Positions 13,820 through 22,146 of a DNA stretch of 42,232 nt are shown here, piece by piece (within the stretch, counting starts at the first letter, position 1; each line of letters starts with the position of its first letter). The stretch lies in IMG/VR virus record IMGVR_UViG_3300024054_000028, positions 1 to 42,232 of that record. One strand, given 5' to 3'. The position numbers and the translations under genes were made by a program. The notes beneath the pieces were generated by a model. The model was not told the origin of the DNA, ran no database searches, and saw only the letters and a program-made list of their open reading frames with translations. This stretch comes from a virus.

Positions 13820-13840
13820 GCCCGCTGAAAAATGCGGGGC
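13820..13840 (+). promoter_or_regulatory. boxB-like hairpin in the leader
   Basis: CCCGC (13821-13825), TGAAAAAT, GCGGG (13834-13838) resembles lambda nutR boxB, GCCC-TGAAAAA-GGGC, including the purine-rich GAAAA loop. It competes with the longer stem GCCCC-GCAT/ATGC-GGGGC that uses the same 3' arm. A clear boxA is not visible nearby. Confidence 0.35.
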
Positions 13841-14315
13841 TGCCGCTAGGGGAAGTGTCCGCAAAATTTAAGGTTCGATGGCAGGCGGACGAGGCTAAGG
13901 CCCGTGAGCAAGTAGGCCCTACGGTGGGAGGGTGGTCGGCGGTCCTCACGACAGGAGGCCGTGTTGATGCCCCTGAGAACCACCGCAGCCGAACGCAAGC
14001 CGGGGTGGGAAGCGAGCGGCCTAGTCCATCGAAACAGTTTGGTGCGGCGACACGGTGAAAGGGCTTCGGCTCTGAGAGCGCACATAGACCCGCGCTCAAT
14101 CTGCTGGCCGTAGGACGAGGCACCACCGATGCTCCGGCTCGGATGACACGTCTCGGTTCGCGTTGTGGGGTTTTGTAGCAGGCCCCACCCGCATCAACAT
14201 CCTGTCTTAGCCGCGCCGGAGGGCCATTGACGCGGCGAGGCGATCAGCCAGGGCGTATCCTTCACCGGACGCAGCGGGGATGCCTCCTTCCTCCTGGCAC
14301 CAAGAAATCCGCCCA

Positions 14316-14351
14316 GGCTCCGGTCAGCGTCTCACGCCGCAGAGCCTTTTT
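14316..14351 (+). terminator. intrinsic terminator at the end of the leader
   Basis: GGCTC (14316-14320) pairs with GAGCC (14342-14346), an inner GCGT/ACGC stem stacks inside, and TTTTT follows at 14347-14351. It lies about 600 bases after the late promoter and about 60 before the first late gene, where an antiterminator would act. Confidence 0.6.
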
Positions 14352-14412
14352 GCACCCGAATGCCTGACGGTCTGGGCGGCCCCTTTCCATGCTCATTCCG
14401 GGAGACGAAGCG

Positions 14413-14718
14413 ATGAGCCGCGACGAAGCCACCATCGAGAAGATGATTCAGGATAAGGGCAAAACCGCCCCGCGCCTGACGCCCTCGCACATTGACGAGC
14501 AGATCGTCGGCGAGGCCTTCCACGTCTTTCCTGGCACCAGCCTCACTGTCTGCGCGCTGACCCTGCGCAACGGCTTTCAAGTGACGGGTGAGAGCGCATC
14601 GGCAAGCCTGGAGAACTTCGACGCCGAGATCGGCCGGAAGATCGCCCGTGACAATGCCCGCAACAAGATTTGGGCTCTCGAAGGTTACCTGCTTCGGTCG
14701 AAGCTCGCGGCGGCTTGA
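14413..14718 (+). CDS. Gp49-like protein (N4 gp49 / Sf6 gene 66 family)
   Basis: This 101-residue protein is the first gene after the terminator. It shows the family pattern: DEQIVGEAFHVFPGTSLTVCALTLRNGFQVTGES and the C-terminal IGRKIARDNARNKIWALEGYLL. The family is common in phages and has no firm function. I chose the ATG at 14413 with GGGAGA upstream, 8 codons inside a longer frame. Confidence 0.8.
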   Translation: MSRDEATIEKMIQDKGKTAPRLTPSHIDEQIVGEAFHVFPGTSLTVCALTLRNGFQVTGESASASLENFDAEIGRKIARDNARNKIWALEGYLLRSKLAAA

Positions 14719-14754
14719 CGACCGCCATCGAACCTCTCTCGCAGGACAAGCGCC

Positions 14755-14919
14755 ATGACTGAGCGAACCTGCGGGTGCCGCGCTTGTACGCCAGAGCCGT
14801 CGACATTCAGATTTGGCAGCCCGATGCGGTTTTTCGCCTGCCCGAAGTGCGGGAACAAGCGCTGCCCACACGCGACCGACCACCGCCTGCGATGCACCGG
14901 ATCGAACGAGCCGGGTTAA
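14755..14919 (+). CDS. 54-residue zinc-ribbon protein
   Basis: Starts MTERTCGCRACTPEP and contains FACPKCGNKRCPHATDHRL and GSNEPG, a pattern shared by a very common small phage protein. Its cysteines (CxCxxC, CPKC, CPH) probably bind zinc. Role unknown. It follows the Gp49-like gene by 36 bases with a weak AGGACAAG upstream. Confidence 0.7.
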   Translation: MTERTCGCRACTPEPSTFRFGSPMRFFACPKCGNKRCPHATDHRLRCTGSNEPG

Positions 14920-14993
14920 ATCGGCTCGGACTACGGCGTGCGGCTCTCTGAGGCCGAAATCGTTTCGCGGCTACGCTTCCGCAACAAAGCGAC

Positions 14994-15167
14994 ATGACCG
15001 AAGCCGATCGCCCCCTCAGCCTCTCTCAATCCCGCCGAGAAGCCAACGAGCGCATCACGGCTCGGATCTCTTCCTCCCACGGACTCACCCGACACACAGG
15101 CGAAGACAAGGCCGTGAGAGAGCAGAAGGGGAAGCCGAAGGGCGATCGGATGGCCGTGGGGGAGTGA
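14994..15167 (+). CDS. 57-residue charged protein
   Basis: Starts MTEADRPLSLSQSRREANER and ends in a Lys/Arg/Glu-rich tail. It is probably largely disordered. It is in line with its neighbours: the next gene starts two bases after its stop. No family recognised. Confidence 0.45.
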   Translation: MTEADRPLSLSQSRREANERITARISSSHGLTRHTGEDKAVREQKGKPKGDRMAVGE

Positions 15168-15168
15168 G

Positions 15169-15546
15169 ATGATCGGCATTGATGCGCTGCTCGGCAAAAC
15201 GCTTACGCGCGCCGAAGTCCGCAATGAAGATACCGAGATCACCTTTGAAGCGGAGGATGGCTCCTGCTTCCTGATGTACCACTATCAAGACTGCTGCGAG
15301 AGCGTGTACGTCGAGAGTGTGGTAGGCGATCTGTCTGACCTGATCGGATCTCCTATCCTGCAGGCCGAAGAGGTCGTTCAGATGAGCGGGGATGACGCCT
15401 CGCTTGAGGGCAGGGGCGATGAGAGTTTCACCTGGACCTTCTACAAGCTCGCCACGATTAAGGGCAGCGTGACGATCCGCTGGTATGGCGGCTCGAATGG
15501 CTACTATTCCGAAAGCGTGACGTTCAAGCAGCTTGAGGCCGCCTGA
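15169..15546 (+). CDS. DUF7448-like phage protein
   Basis: This 125-residue protein follows a well-conserved phage pattern: LLGKTL, FLMYHYQDCCESVYVESVVG, DLSDLIGSPILQAEEV, then TWTFYKLATIKGSVTIRWYG and SNGYYSESV. The family is found in phages of many hosts with unknown function. It sits between early and packaging genes. Confidence 0.75.
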   Translation: MIGIDALLGKTLTRAEVRNEDTEITFEAEDGSCFLMYHYQDCCESVYVESVVGDLSDLIGSPILQAEEVVQMSGDDASLEGRGDESFTWTFYKLATIKGSVTIRWYGGSNGYYSESVTFKQLEAA

Positions 15547-15547
15547 C

Positions 15548-15784
15548 ATGCTCCCCTCCGGCCTCGCCTCCATCTCCTCCCGCCTAGACGACTCCCCTCA
15601 GGTGAGGGCCGCTGTCGATATGGCGAAGAGGCTTCGCCGGGCCGAGGCGCTGTCGAAGCTGGCTGAGATGGATGCGCCGCTGATGTGCTCCGAGGGTGTG
15701 AACTACGAACCCCTCGGCTCGGCCATCGACCGTCACGCCGCTCTCGCCATCGGCTCGGCATACAAGGGCAGGGATCAGCGGTGA
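15548..15784 (+). CDS. small hypothetical protein
   Basis: This 78-residue helical protein has its start one base after the preceding stop and its stop overlapping the next ATG (TGATG). Segment AAVDMAKRLRRAEALSKLAEMD is a clear helix. No function assigned. Confidence 0.55.
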   Translation: MLPSGLASISSRLDDSPQVRAAVDMAKRLRRAEALSKLAEMDAPLMCSEGVNYEPLGSAIDRHAALAIGSAYKGRDQR

Positions 15785-15990
15785 TGGAGATCCTGTTCGG
15801 CATCCTCTCGACGCTGGTCTATGTTCTCGGCGTCACGTGCGCTGCCTTCCTTGGCGCGTTCGCCGCCTTCGTCGCGATCCTGTTCGTCGTCTCGGCCGTC
15901 AATGGCTTCGTGAAGGGCCGCCCCACGGAGCGATTTGGATCGGCTCCGCTTAACCCGCCGACCGGCGGCTCGTCAGGAAGCAAGCGGTAG
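15784..15990 (+). CDS. 68-residue membrane protein
   Basis: Two hydrophobic helices (FGILSTLVYVLGVTCAAFLG and AAFVAILFVVSAVNGF) are followed by a polar Gly/Pro/Ser-rich tail. It overlaps the gene before it as TGATG. A holin-like or exclusion role is possible, but nothing in the sequence decides. Confidence 0.6.
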   Translation: MEILFGILSTLVYVLGVTCAAFLGAFAAFVAILFVVSAVNGFVKGRPTERFGSAPLNPPTGGSSGSKR

Positions 15991-15994
15991 CGCC

Positions 15995-16231
15995 ATGCAG
16001 GCCTGTGAGACGTGCCGGCATTGGGCGGACGGCGGCTTCTCCCTTGAGACGGCGCGTAGGCTCGGTCTGATCGCAGCGGATGCACGGATTGCTTCCTGCG
16101 AGCGTGCCCACAGTGAGGCAGATAGCACCGCTCCTCTGATGGTTGCGTACGATGCAGCCGGTGGCGGCAACGACTCGTTCTTCACCCGCGCCGACTTCGG
16201 CTGCGTCGCTCACGAGCCCCGCGATGACTGA
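15995..16231 (+). CDS. small cysteine-rich protein
   Basis: This 78-residue protein begins MQACETCRHWADGGFSLETA and ends FFTRADFGCVAHEP. CxxC plus later cysteines suggest a zinc-binding fold like that of other small phage rubredoxin-type proteins. Function unknown. Confidence 0.6.
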   Translation: MQACETCRHWADGGFSLETARRLGLIAADARIASCERAHSEADSTAPLMVAYDAAGGGNDSFFTRADFGCVAHEPRDD

Positions 16232-16445
16232 CGTTTGGGCTGTGTGTCGCCTTCTGCCCGAGCAGGGCAAGGATGCCTGGGAGTTGAACGGCATCTACGC
16301 GACACAGGAAGCTGCGCTGGCAGCGTGCGTTGATGACCGTACCTCTGCGGCGCGCTTCGCCCTCGACAGGGACTACAGCGCCGAGAAGGTGTTCGATTGC
16401 ATCTGTCGCGCGCAGCCTGAGCCGCAGCCGTGGTCCGCTGGTTGA
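16224..16445 (+). CDS. small hypothetical protein
   Basis: This 73-residue protein starts MTDVWAVCRLLPEQGKDAWE, overlapping the preceding gene by 8 bases. The middle IYATQEAALAACVDD resembles short phage proteins described as having a two-strand, one-helix fold; no role is known. Confidence 0.55.
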   Translation: MTDVWAVCRLLPEQGKDAWELNGIYATQEAALAACVDDRTSAARFALDRDYSAEKVFDCICRAQPEPQPWSAG

Positions 16446-16522
16446 ACACCCTCGCCCTCACCTGGGCTCTCATCCTCGCCGCCAACCTCGCAATGGCTCT
16501 GACGGCGAATAGGCTTCCGTAG
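16430..16522 (+). CDS. possible 30-residue membrane peptide
   Basis: A GTG start and a single hydrophobic helix (LNTLALTWALILAANLAMAL), ending 7 bases before the small terminase gene. Too short for confidence; the hydrophobic pattern and position argue for it. Confidence 0.35.
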   Translation: MVRWLNTLALTWALILAANLAMALTANRLP

Positions 16523-16529
16523 TCACCTC

Positions 16530-17117
16530 ATGGCACTTAACCCGCAGCAGCAGAGGTTCGTCGAAGAATACCTCGTTGACCTCAACGCGACCCAGGCTGC
16601 GATCCGCGCCGGGTACAGCGAGGACACGGCGGGCTCTCAGGGCGGGCGCCTGTTGAAAAATGTTGAAATTGGAAAGGCGATTGCGGATGCGATGGCCGAG
16701 CGCTCCGTCCGCACTCGCGTCACCGCTGACCGGGTGTTGACTGAGCTTGCCCGTATCGGCTTTGGCGACATCCGCAGCGTCGTCGCGTGGCGGGCGAACA
16801 CCGCTGAGACCGGCAAGGAAGACGAGGACGGCGTGCCCGAGACGCGCGCGTTTAATGAGGTCGAGCTAATCGGCAGTGCGGAAATCGACCACGACGCGGC
16901 GGCGGCGGTGGCGGAGATCAGCCAGTCCAAGGACGGCGCGCTGAAGGTGAAGATGCACAACAAGGTCGCCGCCCTTCAAGAGATTGGGCGGCACCTCGGC
17001 ATCGCGCAGAAGCACGAGCACTCCGGCGCGGAAGGCGGTCCGATCCAAGTGACGGACATCGAGGCGGCTCGGCGCATGGCCTTCCTCTTGGCAAAGGGCA
17101 CGCGCGGTGCTGCTTGA
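16530..17117 (+). CDS. terS: terminase small subunit
   Basis: The small terminase subunit recognises the packaging site on phage DNA. This 195-residue protein has the Terminase_2 opening (NPQQQRFVEEYLVDLNATQAAIRAGYS), then RVLTELARIGFGDIRSVV and the family's KMHNKVAALQEIGRHLGI. A His/Glu linker and a C-terminal helix follow. It overlaps the large subunit by 11 bases, as is usual. Confidence 0.9.
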   Translation: MALNPQQQRFVEEYLVDLNATQAAIRAGYSEDTAGSQGGRLLKNVEIGKAIADAMAERSVRTRVTADRVLTELARIGFGDIRSVVAWRANTAETGKEDEDGVPETRAFNEVELIGSAEIDHDAAAAVAEISQSKDGALKVKMHNKVAALQEIGRHLGIAQKHEHSGAEGGPIQVTDIEAARRMAFLLAKGTRGAA

Positions 17118-18672
17118 TGATCTCTTGGCCCGGCTCTCTGTGTTGGACGACAAGGATCAGGCCGAAGCTCGCGACCACGCTGTTGCGGCGACTGCGGACA
17201 TGCCGTGGGTGCCCAACCCTGGCCCGCAGACGGATGCGTTCTTTACGCTCGCTGATGAAACGTTCTACGGCGGACAAGCTGGCGGCGGGAAGACTGATCT
17301 GGCCGTTGGGCTCGCGCTGACGACGCACAAGCGCAGCTTGATCCTTCGTCGCATCAACAAAGATGCACTCAAGATCGTCCCGCGGTTTGAGACGATCCTT
17401 GGCCACCGGGATGGCTACAACGGCCAACTCCAGCGCTGGCGTCTTGGCGACAAGCAAATCGACATCGCCGGCTGCGAGCAGGAGGCCGACAAGCAGCGCT
17501 TTAAGGGCGATCCGCACGACCTCATCGTGTTTGATGAGGGCACGGACTTCCTTGAAAGCCAGTACCGCTTCATCATCGGCTGGAACCGCTCGACCGATCC
17601 TGGCCAGCGTTGCCGCGTGCTGGTGACAAGCAACCCTCCGACGACCTCTGACGGGCTGTGGGTGATCCGGTATTGGGCGCCCTGGCTCGACCCGCTGCAC
17701 CCGAACCCGGCTAAGCCGGGCGAGTTGCGCTGGTTCACGACGATCGGCGGCGTGGACACAGAGGTGGAAGGGCAGGGGCCGCACGTCATTGAGGGCGAGC
17801 CGGAGCCGGTCTATGCTCGCTCTCGCACCTACCTGCCGGCCTCTCTGGCAGACAACCCGGACCTAGCCCGCACGAACTACGCCTCGGTGCTCGCCGGCAT
17901 GCCCGACGAGCTTCGTCGCGCTTACCGCGATGGAGACTTCAGCGTCAGCCTGAAGGATGCAGAATGGCAGGTGATCCCCACGGCATGGGTGATCGCCGCT
18001 GAGAAGCGCTGGAAGCCCGATGGCGGGCATGATGCGCCGATGACTGCCCTGGCCGTTGACCCAGCCGGCGGCGGCAAGGACAGTGAAGAGATCGGAGCGC
18101 GGCATGGCAACTGGTTCGCTCCCATTACGACGGAGACGGGGCCGCAGACCGCCGATGGCTCGGAAGCTGCGGCTCGGGTCATCAAGAGGCGCCGCAACCG
18201 CTGTGGTGTCATCGTGGACGTTGGCGGCGGCTATGGGGGCGGCATCACGCTGCGTCTGAAGGACAACGACATTCACCGCGTGCCTTTCCTCGGTTCGAAG
18301 GAGAGCACGAAGCGCACGAAGGATGGTCAACTCTCCTTCGCCAATAAGCGGGCGGAAAGCTGGTGGTCGCTTCGTGAAGCGCTCGACCCGGATCAGGATG
18401 GCGGCTCGCTCATCGCTCTGCCTCCGAATGCCGAACTCCGCGCGGATCTGTGCGCCCCAACGTGGAAGCTCACACAGCGCGGCATCCTTGTCGAGAGCAA
18501 GGAAGACCTCCGCAAGCGGCTCGGGCGCTCAACCGGCAAGGGCGACGTGGTGACGATGGTTTGGTCCGAGGGCGAGCGCGCCCTTGAGCTTGCCGAGAAA
18601 GAGCGCTCCGCGCGCAAGCCGAAACTTGTCATGCCGTCCCACGGGGCGTCGCAGACCGCTTGGATGGGGTGA
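17107..18672 (+). CDS. terL: terminase large subunit
   Basis: This 521-residue packaging motor has the ATPase Walker A GGQAGGGKT (55-63), Walker B DLIVFDEGTD (138-147) and a VLVTSNPP coupling motif near 171. The nuclease domain has ALAVDPAGGGKD with Asp318 and VIVDVGGGYGGG with Asp371, both of the RNase H-like type. It starts with GTG. A headful or cos mechanism cannot be told from the gene alone; P22-like relatives package by headful. Confidence 0.92.
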   Translation: MLLDDLLARLSVLDDKDQAEARDHAVAATADMPWVPNPGPQTDAFFTLADETFYGGQAGGGKTDLAVGLALTTHKRSLILRRINKDALKIVPRFETILGHRDGYNGQLQRWRLGDKQIDIAGCEQEADKQRFKGDPHDLIVFDEGTDFLESQYRFIIGWNRSTDPGQRCRVLVTSNPPTTSDGLWVIRYWAPWLDPLHPNPAKPGELRWFTTIGGVDTEVEGQGPHVIEGEPEPVYARSRTYLPASLADNPDLARTNYASVLAGMPDELRRAYRDGDFSVSLKDAEWQVIPTAWVIAAEKRWKPDGGHDAPMTALAVDPAGGGKDSEEIGARHGNWFAPITTETGPQTADGSEAAARVIKRRRNRCGVIVDVGGGYGGGITLRLKDNDIHRVPFLGSKESTKRTKDGQLSFANKRAESWWSLREALDPDQDGGSLIALPPNAELRADLCAPTWKLTQRGILVESKEDLRKRLGRSTGKGDVVTMVWSEGERALELAEKERSARKPKLVMPSHGASQTAWMG

Positions 18673-18674
18673 GC

Positions 18675-18947
18675 ATGCCCACCGAAGCCGACTTCGAACA
18701 GGCCCGCGATGGCATGATCGGGATGCTCAAGTCCTCGGACGAGCGCGTCCGGGGCGTCGCATGCCGATCCATCTTGAGCGCGTGGCTCGCCGCGCAACAG
18801 GCTTGTGCTGAATTGGCCAACGAGCACGTCGTGAATTTCCGGTGGGGCGATGAGCGCGTCCGCATTCGGCAGGGCGGCCGGGAATGGCTCGTTTCTTATG
18901 ACGGTCTCGTGGACGAGTACGTCTGCCGTCCGGTCAGGGACGCCTGA
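18675..18947 (+). CDS. small hypothetical protein between terminase and portal
   Basis: This 90-residue protein has a helical first half (DFEQARDGMIGMLKSSDERV) and a beta-like end (FRWGDERVRIRQGGREWLVS). The stop overlaps the portal ATG by one base. No family recognised. Confidence 0.6.
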   Translation: MPTEADFEQARDGMIGMLKSSDERVRGVACRSILSAWLAAQQACAELANEHVVNFRWGDERVRIRQGGREWLVSYDGLVDEYVCRPVRDA

Positions 18948-21148
18948 TGCCTCGCGAGACCAAAGAAGAGCGCGAGATCGTCCGCCGTGCGCAGAAGCGG
19001 TTCAAGGCTGCCCAGGATTGGGAGAGCGGAGCCCGTCAGCGTCTCGTTGAAGACCTGAAGTTTGCCGAGGCCGACTCGGACAACCTGTATCAGTGGGACC
19101 GGAACACCTATAACTCGCGCACCAACGATCCGAACGGCGCCCGCCCGTGCCTGACCGTCAACAAGGTCCGCCAGCACAACCTTCAGATCCTCAATGACGC
19201 GCGTCAGAACAAGGCGTCGATCGACATCCGGCCGACCGGCGACGGCGCGACCTACGACAGCGCCAAGATTTTCGAGGGCGTGGTTCGCCACATCGAATAC
19301 CGCTCGAACGCCACCGAGGCGTATGAGGCCGCGTCTCATTCGCAGATTTACGGGGGCTGGGGGTACTGGCGCATCCTGACCGAGTACGCGGATCAGGACA
19401 GCTTCGATCTGGACATCAAGATCCAGCGCGTTTCTGACACGCTGTCGATCTACCTTGACCCGGACATCGAGGATTTCGACGGCTCGGATGCGCGGTGGGG
19501 CTTCGTGTTCCGCGATGTGCCGAAGGAGCGGTTCGAAGCCGAGTACCCGCAGTGGAAGGACGTCGTTGGCCGCAACGCCCTCTGCGACGAGGGAAAGTCG
19601 TGGGATGATGGCGATCACGTCCGCATCGCGGAGTATTACGAGCGGGAGGAGGTGGCCGACCGCCTCTACTCGCTGGTTGATGGCAGCACGCTCCTGCGCA
19701 GCGACATTCCCGAGGATCTGCGCGAGACCTTCGACAGCTTGAAGGGCATGCCGGGACCGGACGGGGAGCCGATCCTGATCCGCGCCGAGCGCCGCACGAC
19801 GCGCTGGCGGGTGAAGTGGTACAAGATCGCCGGCAGCCGCATCGTGGATCGCAAGGACTGGCCGGGCCAGTTCATCCCGATTGTTCGCGTCATCGGCGAA
19901 GAGACCGTTATTGACGGCAAGTTGGACCGGAAGGGCCATACCCGCGCGCTGAAGGATGCGCAGCGGATGTACAACTTCTGGACTTCGGCGGCAGCTGAGT
20001 TTGGCGCCCTTCAGGGCAAGACGCCCTACGTCGCCCCGGTTGCGGCGATTGAGGGCTTCGAGAACTACTGGAACAACGCCAACAAGGTGAACTACTCGGT
20101 CCTGCCATACAACCACATGTCGGATGACGGGCAGACGATCCCGCCGCCGCAGCGTGCGCAGCCGCCGGTTCAGTCCACCGCCTACCTCACGGGCATGCAG
20201 ACCGCGGCCCAAGAACTCATGCTCGCCTCTGGCCAGTACCAGAGCGAGATGGGCGCCCCTTCCAACGAGCGCAGCGGCGTCGCGATCCAGCAGCGTCAGC
20301 GCCAGGGCGACAACGCGACGTATCACTACATCGACCACCTCGCGCAGGCGATCCGCTTCACCGGCCGCATTCTGATCGACCTCATCCCGAAGGTCTACGA
20401 CACCGAGCGCGTCGTGAAGATCATGGCCGAGGACGGGAGCCTGACCGACATTCAGGTGGACCCAGCGAGCAAAGAGCCCGTCACGAAGATGGTCGATGGT
20501 CAACCAGTCGATGACGAGCAACTGAAGGCTGCGCAGGCTGACCCGGATCTGCGCGACAAGGTGGCGACGATCTTCAACCCGAACGTCGGCAAGTACGCCG
20601 TCGAGAGCGACATCGGCCCGGCCTACGCGACCCGCCGTCAGGAGGCGTTCGCAGCCCTGTCCGACATGCTGAAAACCAACAGCGACCTCGCCAAGATCGC
20701 GGGCGACATCCTGTTCAAGTCGGCGGACTTTCCCGGCGCGGATGAGGTGGCGGAGCGCATCAAGCGCACCATCCCGCCGAATATCCTCGGGCAGGGCGTT
20801 CCGCCGGCCGAACAGCAGCTTCAGGAGCGCGTCCAGCAGCTCACGGCGCTGCTTCAGCAGATGGACGCCGCGCTCAACGAGAAGCAAGCCAAGGAGGCAT
20901 CCGAGGCCGAGAACCGCGACGATCGGCACATGCTGGACAGCTACCGCGCCGAGACGGATCGGATGAAGGCGCTGGCTGCCTCCGATCCGGAAGCATTCCG
21001 CCCCGTGATCCGCCAGTTGATCGGCGACGCGCTCGGGATCGACCTCAACAGCGTCATGGCCCGACAGGCTTTTGGCGACGCTCTCCGCGGCGCGATGCCC
21101 GGAGCCGTGAATGGGGCGCTGTCGCCCCAGGTTCAGGCCACAGCCTGA
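18947..21148 (+). CDS. portal protein, P22 gp1-like
   Basis: The portal forms the ring through which DNA enters and leaves the head. This 733-residue protein has the P22-type layout: a helical start, DNLYQWDRNTYNSR, RPCLTVNKVRQHNLQILND near residues 67-85, then IYGGWGYWRILTEYAD, IYLDPDIEDFDGSDARWGF, and a long helical barrel C terminus with Gln-rich coiled coil (QLQERVQQLTALLQQMDA, about 625-650). The size agrees with P22 gp1 (about 725). It follows terminase directly. Confidence 0.88.
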   Translation: MPRETKEEREIVRRAQKRFKAAQDWESGARQRLVEDLKFAEADSDNLYQWDRNTYNSRTNDPNGARPCLTVNKVRQHNLQILNDARQNKASIDIRPTGDGATYDSAKIFEGVVRHIEYRSNATEAYEAASHSQIYGGWGYWRILTEYADQDSFDLDIKIQRVSDTLSIYLDPDIEDFDGSDARWGFVFRDVPKERFEAEYPQWKDVVGRNALCDEGKSWDDGDHVRIAEYYEREEVADRLYSLVDGSTLLRSDIPEDLRETFDSLKGMPGPDGEPILIRAERRTTRWRVKWYKIAGSRIVDRKDWPGQFIPIVRVIGEETVIDGKLDRKGHTRALKDAQRMYNFWTSAAAEFGALQGKTPYVAPVAAIEGFENYWNNANKVNYSVLPYNHMSDDGQTIPPPQRAQPPVQSTAYLTGMQTAAQELMLASGQYQSEMGAPSNERSGVAIQQRQRQGDNATYHYIDHLAQAIRFTGRILIDLIPKVYDTERVVKIMAEDGSLTDIQVDPASKEPVTKMVDGQPVDDEQLKAAQADPDLRDKVATIFNPNVGKYAVESDIGPAYATRRQEAFAALSDMLKTNSDLAKIAGDILFKSADFPGADEVAERIKRTIPPNILGQGVPPAEQQLQERVQQLTALLQQMDAALNEKQAKEASEAENRDDRHMLDSYRAETDRMKALAASDPEAFRPVIRQLIGDALGIDLNSVMARQAFGDALRGAMPGAVNGALSPQVQATA

Positions 21149-21196
21149 CGATTGCCCGACCGGCCGGGATAGCCGGGCACCATCTTGGGATCACCC

Positions 21197-22042
21197 ATGC
21201 TTGAGACCGAACAGAACGCCCCTCAGGGCGAGAATGATGCTGCGCGCACTCAGGAGCCCGGCCAGGGCCAGGAAGCCCGTCAGGAGGCCGCAGAGGGCGC
21301 GCGAGAGGAAGGACAGGAAGGCGCCGCAGCCGAACCCGAAGGCGAAGCCGCAGAAGGCGCAGAGGGCAGCGAGCGAGCCGAAGAGCAGACCGAGCCGGAA
21401 GCGGATCAGCCCGACCTTCCCAAGTGGGTACAGCGGCGCATTGATGAGCTGACGCGCAGGCGCCACGAGGCCGAGCGCAAGGCACAGGAGCTTGCCGACC
21501 GACTGTCGCGGTTCAACCAAGGGCCGGGCGAAAGCGGCGAGGGCGCCCAAGCCGAAGCTGAGCAAGCCATCCGGCAGGAAAACCCAGCCCTGTCACAGGA
21601 GCAGGTGCGGGCCGAGGCGCAGCGCATCGTCTCCGAGCAGCAGTTCAACAACGACTGCAACGCGGCGTTCGAGGCCGGGGCCTCCAAGTTCCCCGATTTC
21701 GAGAAGACGGTGCAGAAGTTCCAGAACCTCGGCGGCCTGCCGCAGGACTTCATCACCGACGCGCTCTCCGCCGGCAACGCCCACCTGACGCTGTACCACC
21801 TCGGCCGCAATCTGGACGAAGCGGATCGCGTCATGTCCCTGCCGCCGCGGCAGCGCATGGCCGCTCTGGCCCGGCTGTCCGACAAGCTGGCGGCCCCACC
21901 GCCGCCCAAGCCCATTTCCCGCGCCCCCGCGCCGATCGAGCCCGTCAACGGAGCCGGTCGCCCGAGCGCGCTGAACACCGATCCCGACGCCCTCTCCACC
22001 GAGGAGTGGATGCGTCGGCGGAATGCCGGCGAAATCCGGTAG
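21197..22042 (+). CDS. scaffolding / capsid assembly protein
   Basis: Lying between portal and coat, this 281-residue protein has an extremely acidic, Glu/Gly/Ala-rich N terminus (residues 1-75), a coiled-coil stretch (RRIDELTRRRHEAERKAQEL), a helical middle and a Pro-rich tail ending in EEWMRRRNAGEI. This is typical of scaffold proteins of P22-like and T7-like phages, which guide coat assembly and then leave. Assignment rests on place and composition. Confidence 0.75.
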   Translation: MLETEQNAPQGENDAARTQEPGQGQEARQEAAEGAREEGQEGAAAEPEGEAAEGAEGSERAEEQTEPEADQPDLPKWVQRRIDELTRRRHEAERKAQELADRLSRFNQGPGESGEGAQAEAEQAIRQENPALSQEQVRAEAQRIVSEQQFNNDCNAAFEAGASKFPDFEKTVQKFQNLGGLPQDFITDALSAGNAHLTLYHLGRNLDEADRVMSLPPRQRMAALARLSDKLAAPPPPKPISRAPAPIEPVNGAGRPSALNTDPDALSTEEWMRRRNAGEIR

Positions 22043-22053
22043 CCACCCCTAAC

Positions 22054-22146
22054 AAGCCCTCTCGGCGGGTCAAAGCCGTGCCCCGCGTGTCTGCCGGATC
22101 TAACGCACCCGGAACTTCTAAGCCTTCTCGGCAGGCTAAGCCGTGC
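22054..22146 (+). repeat. two imperfect direct repeats in the scaffold-coat gap
   Basis: The 224-base gap 22043-22266 has no gene. It holds AAGCCCTCTCGGCGGG-TCAAAGCCGTGC (22054-22081) and AAGCCTTCTCGGCAGG-CTAAGCCGTGC (22120-22146), spaced 66 bases apart. Each can form a short stem (AGCC/GGCT in the second copy). They could shape mRNA before the highly expressed coat gene. Confidence 0.5.

Larger units (their letters stand above)
13745..14351 (+). ncRNA. predicted structured leader RNA upstream of the late operon
   Basis: About 600 bases here hold no convincing gene on either strand, though open frames exist by chance. The predicted RNA has its own promoter and an intrinsic terminator at its end. 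Visible pairings: GGACAC/GTGTCC enclosing the first 115 bases, CCGAAG/CTTCGG inside it, a 9-bp stem GCCCC-GCAT/ATGC-GGGGC (13809-13840), GGTGGT/ACCACC around 13931-13984, and an AGGGC-TTCG-GCTCT hairpin near 14069. I do not recognise a known RNA family; RNase P, tmRNA and SRP RNA do not fit. Parts recall group II intron domain I, but no domain V or reverse transcriptase is present. The likeliest role is the cis element for antitermination by the NusG paralog. Confidence 0.5.

Noticed and set aside
13745-13860. tRNA, or tmRNA, RNase P or SRP RNA in the leader
   Set aside because: CCGAAGTGGCTGAGCG recalls a type II tRNA D-arm, but no anticodon stem, T-arm or acceptor fits; signature segments of the other RNAs are missing.
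13743-14126. Open frames inside the leader (minus strand, 127 codons; plus strand 13855-14058)
   Set aside because: The proteins are rich in Ser, Pro, Arg and Cys with no motif, no ribosome site is visible, and the region is better explained as structured RNA.
14165-14188. Second terminator GTGGGG...CCCCAC
   Set aside because: A stem exists but no T-run follows, so I do not call termination.
13855-14200. Group II or group I intron
   Set aside because: Some stretches recall group II domain I, but I find no domain V, no reverse transcriptase and no split gene around it.
14920-14993. Extra small gene (GTG at 14939, about 19 codons)
   Set aside because: Too short and without a ribosome site; may be a remnant.
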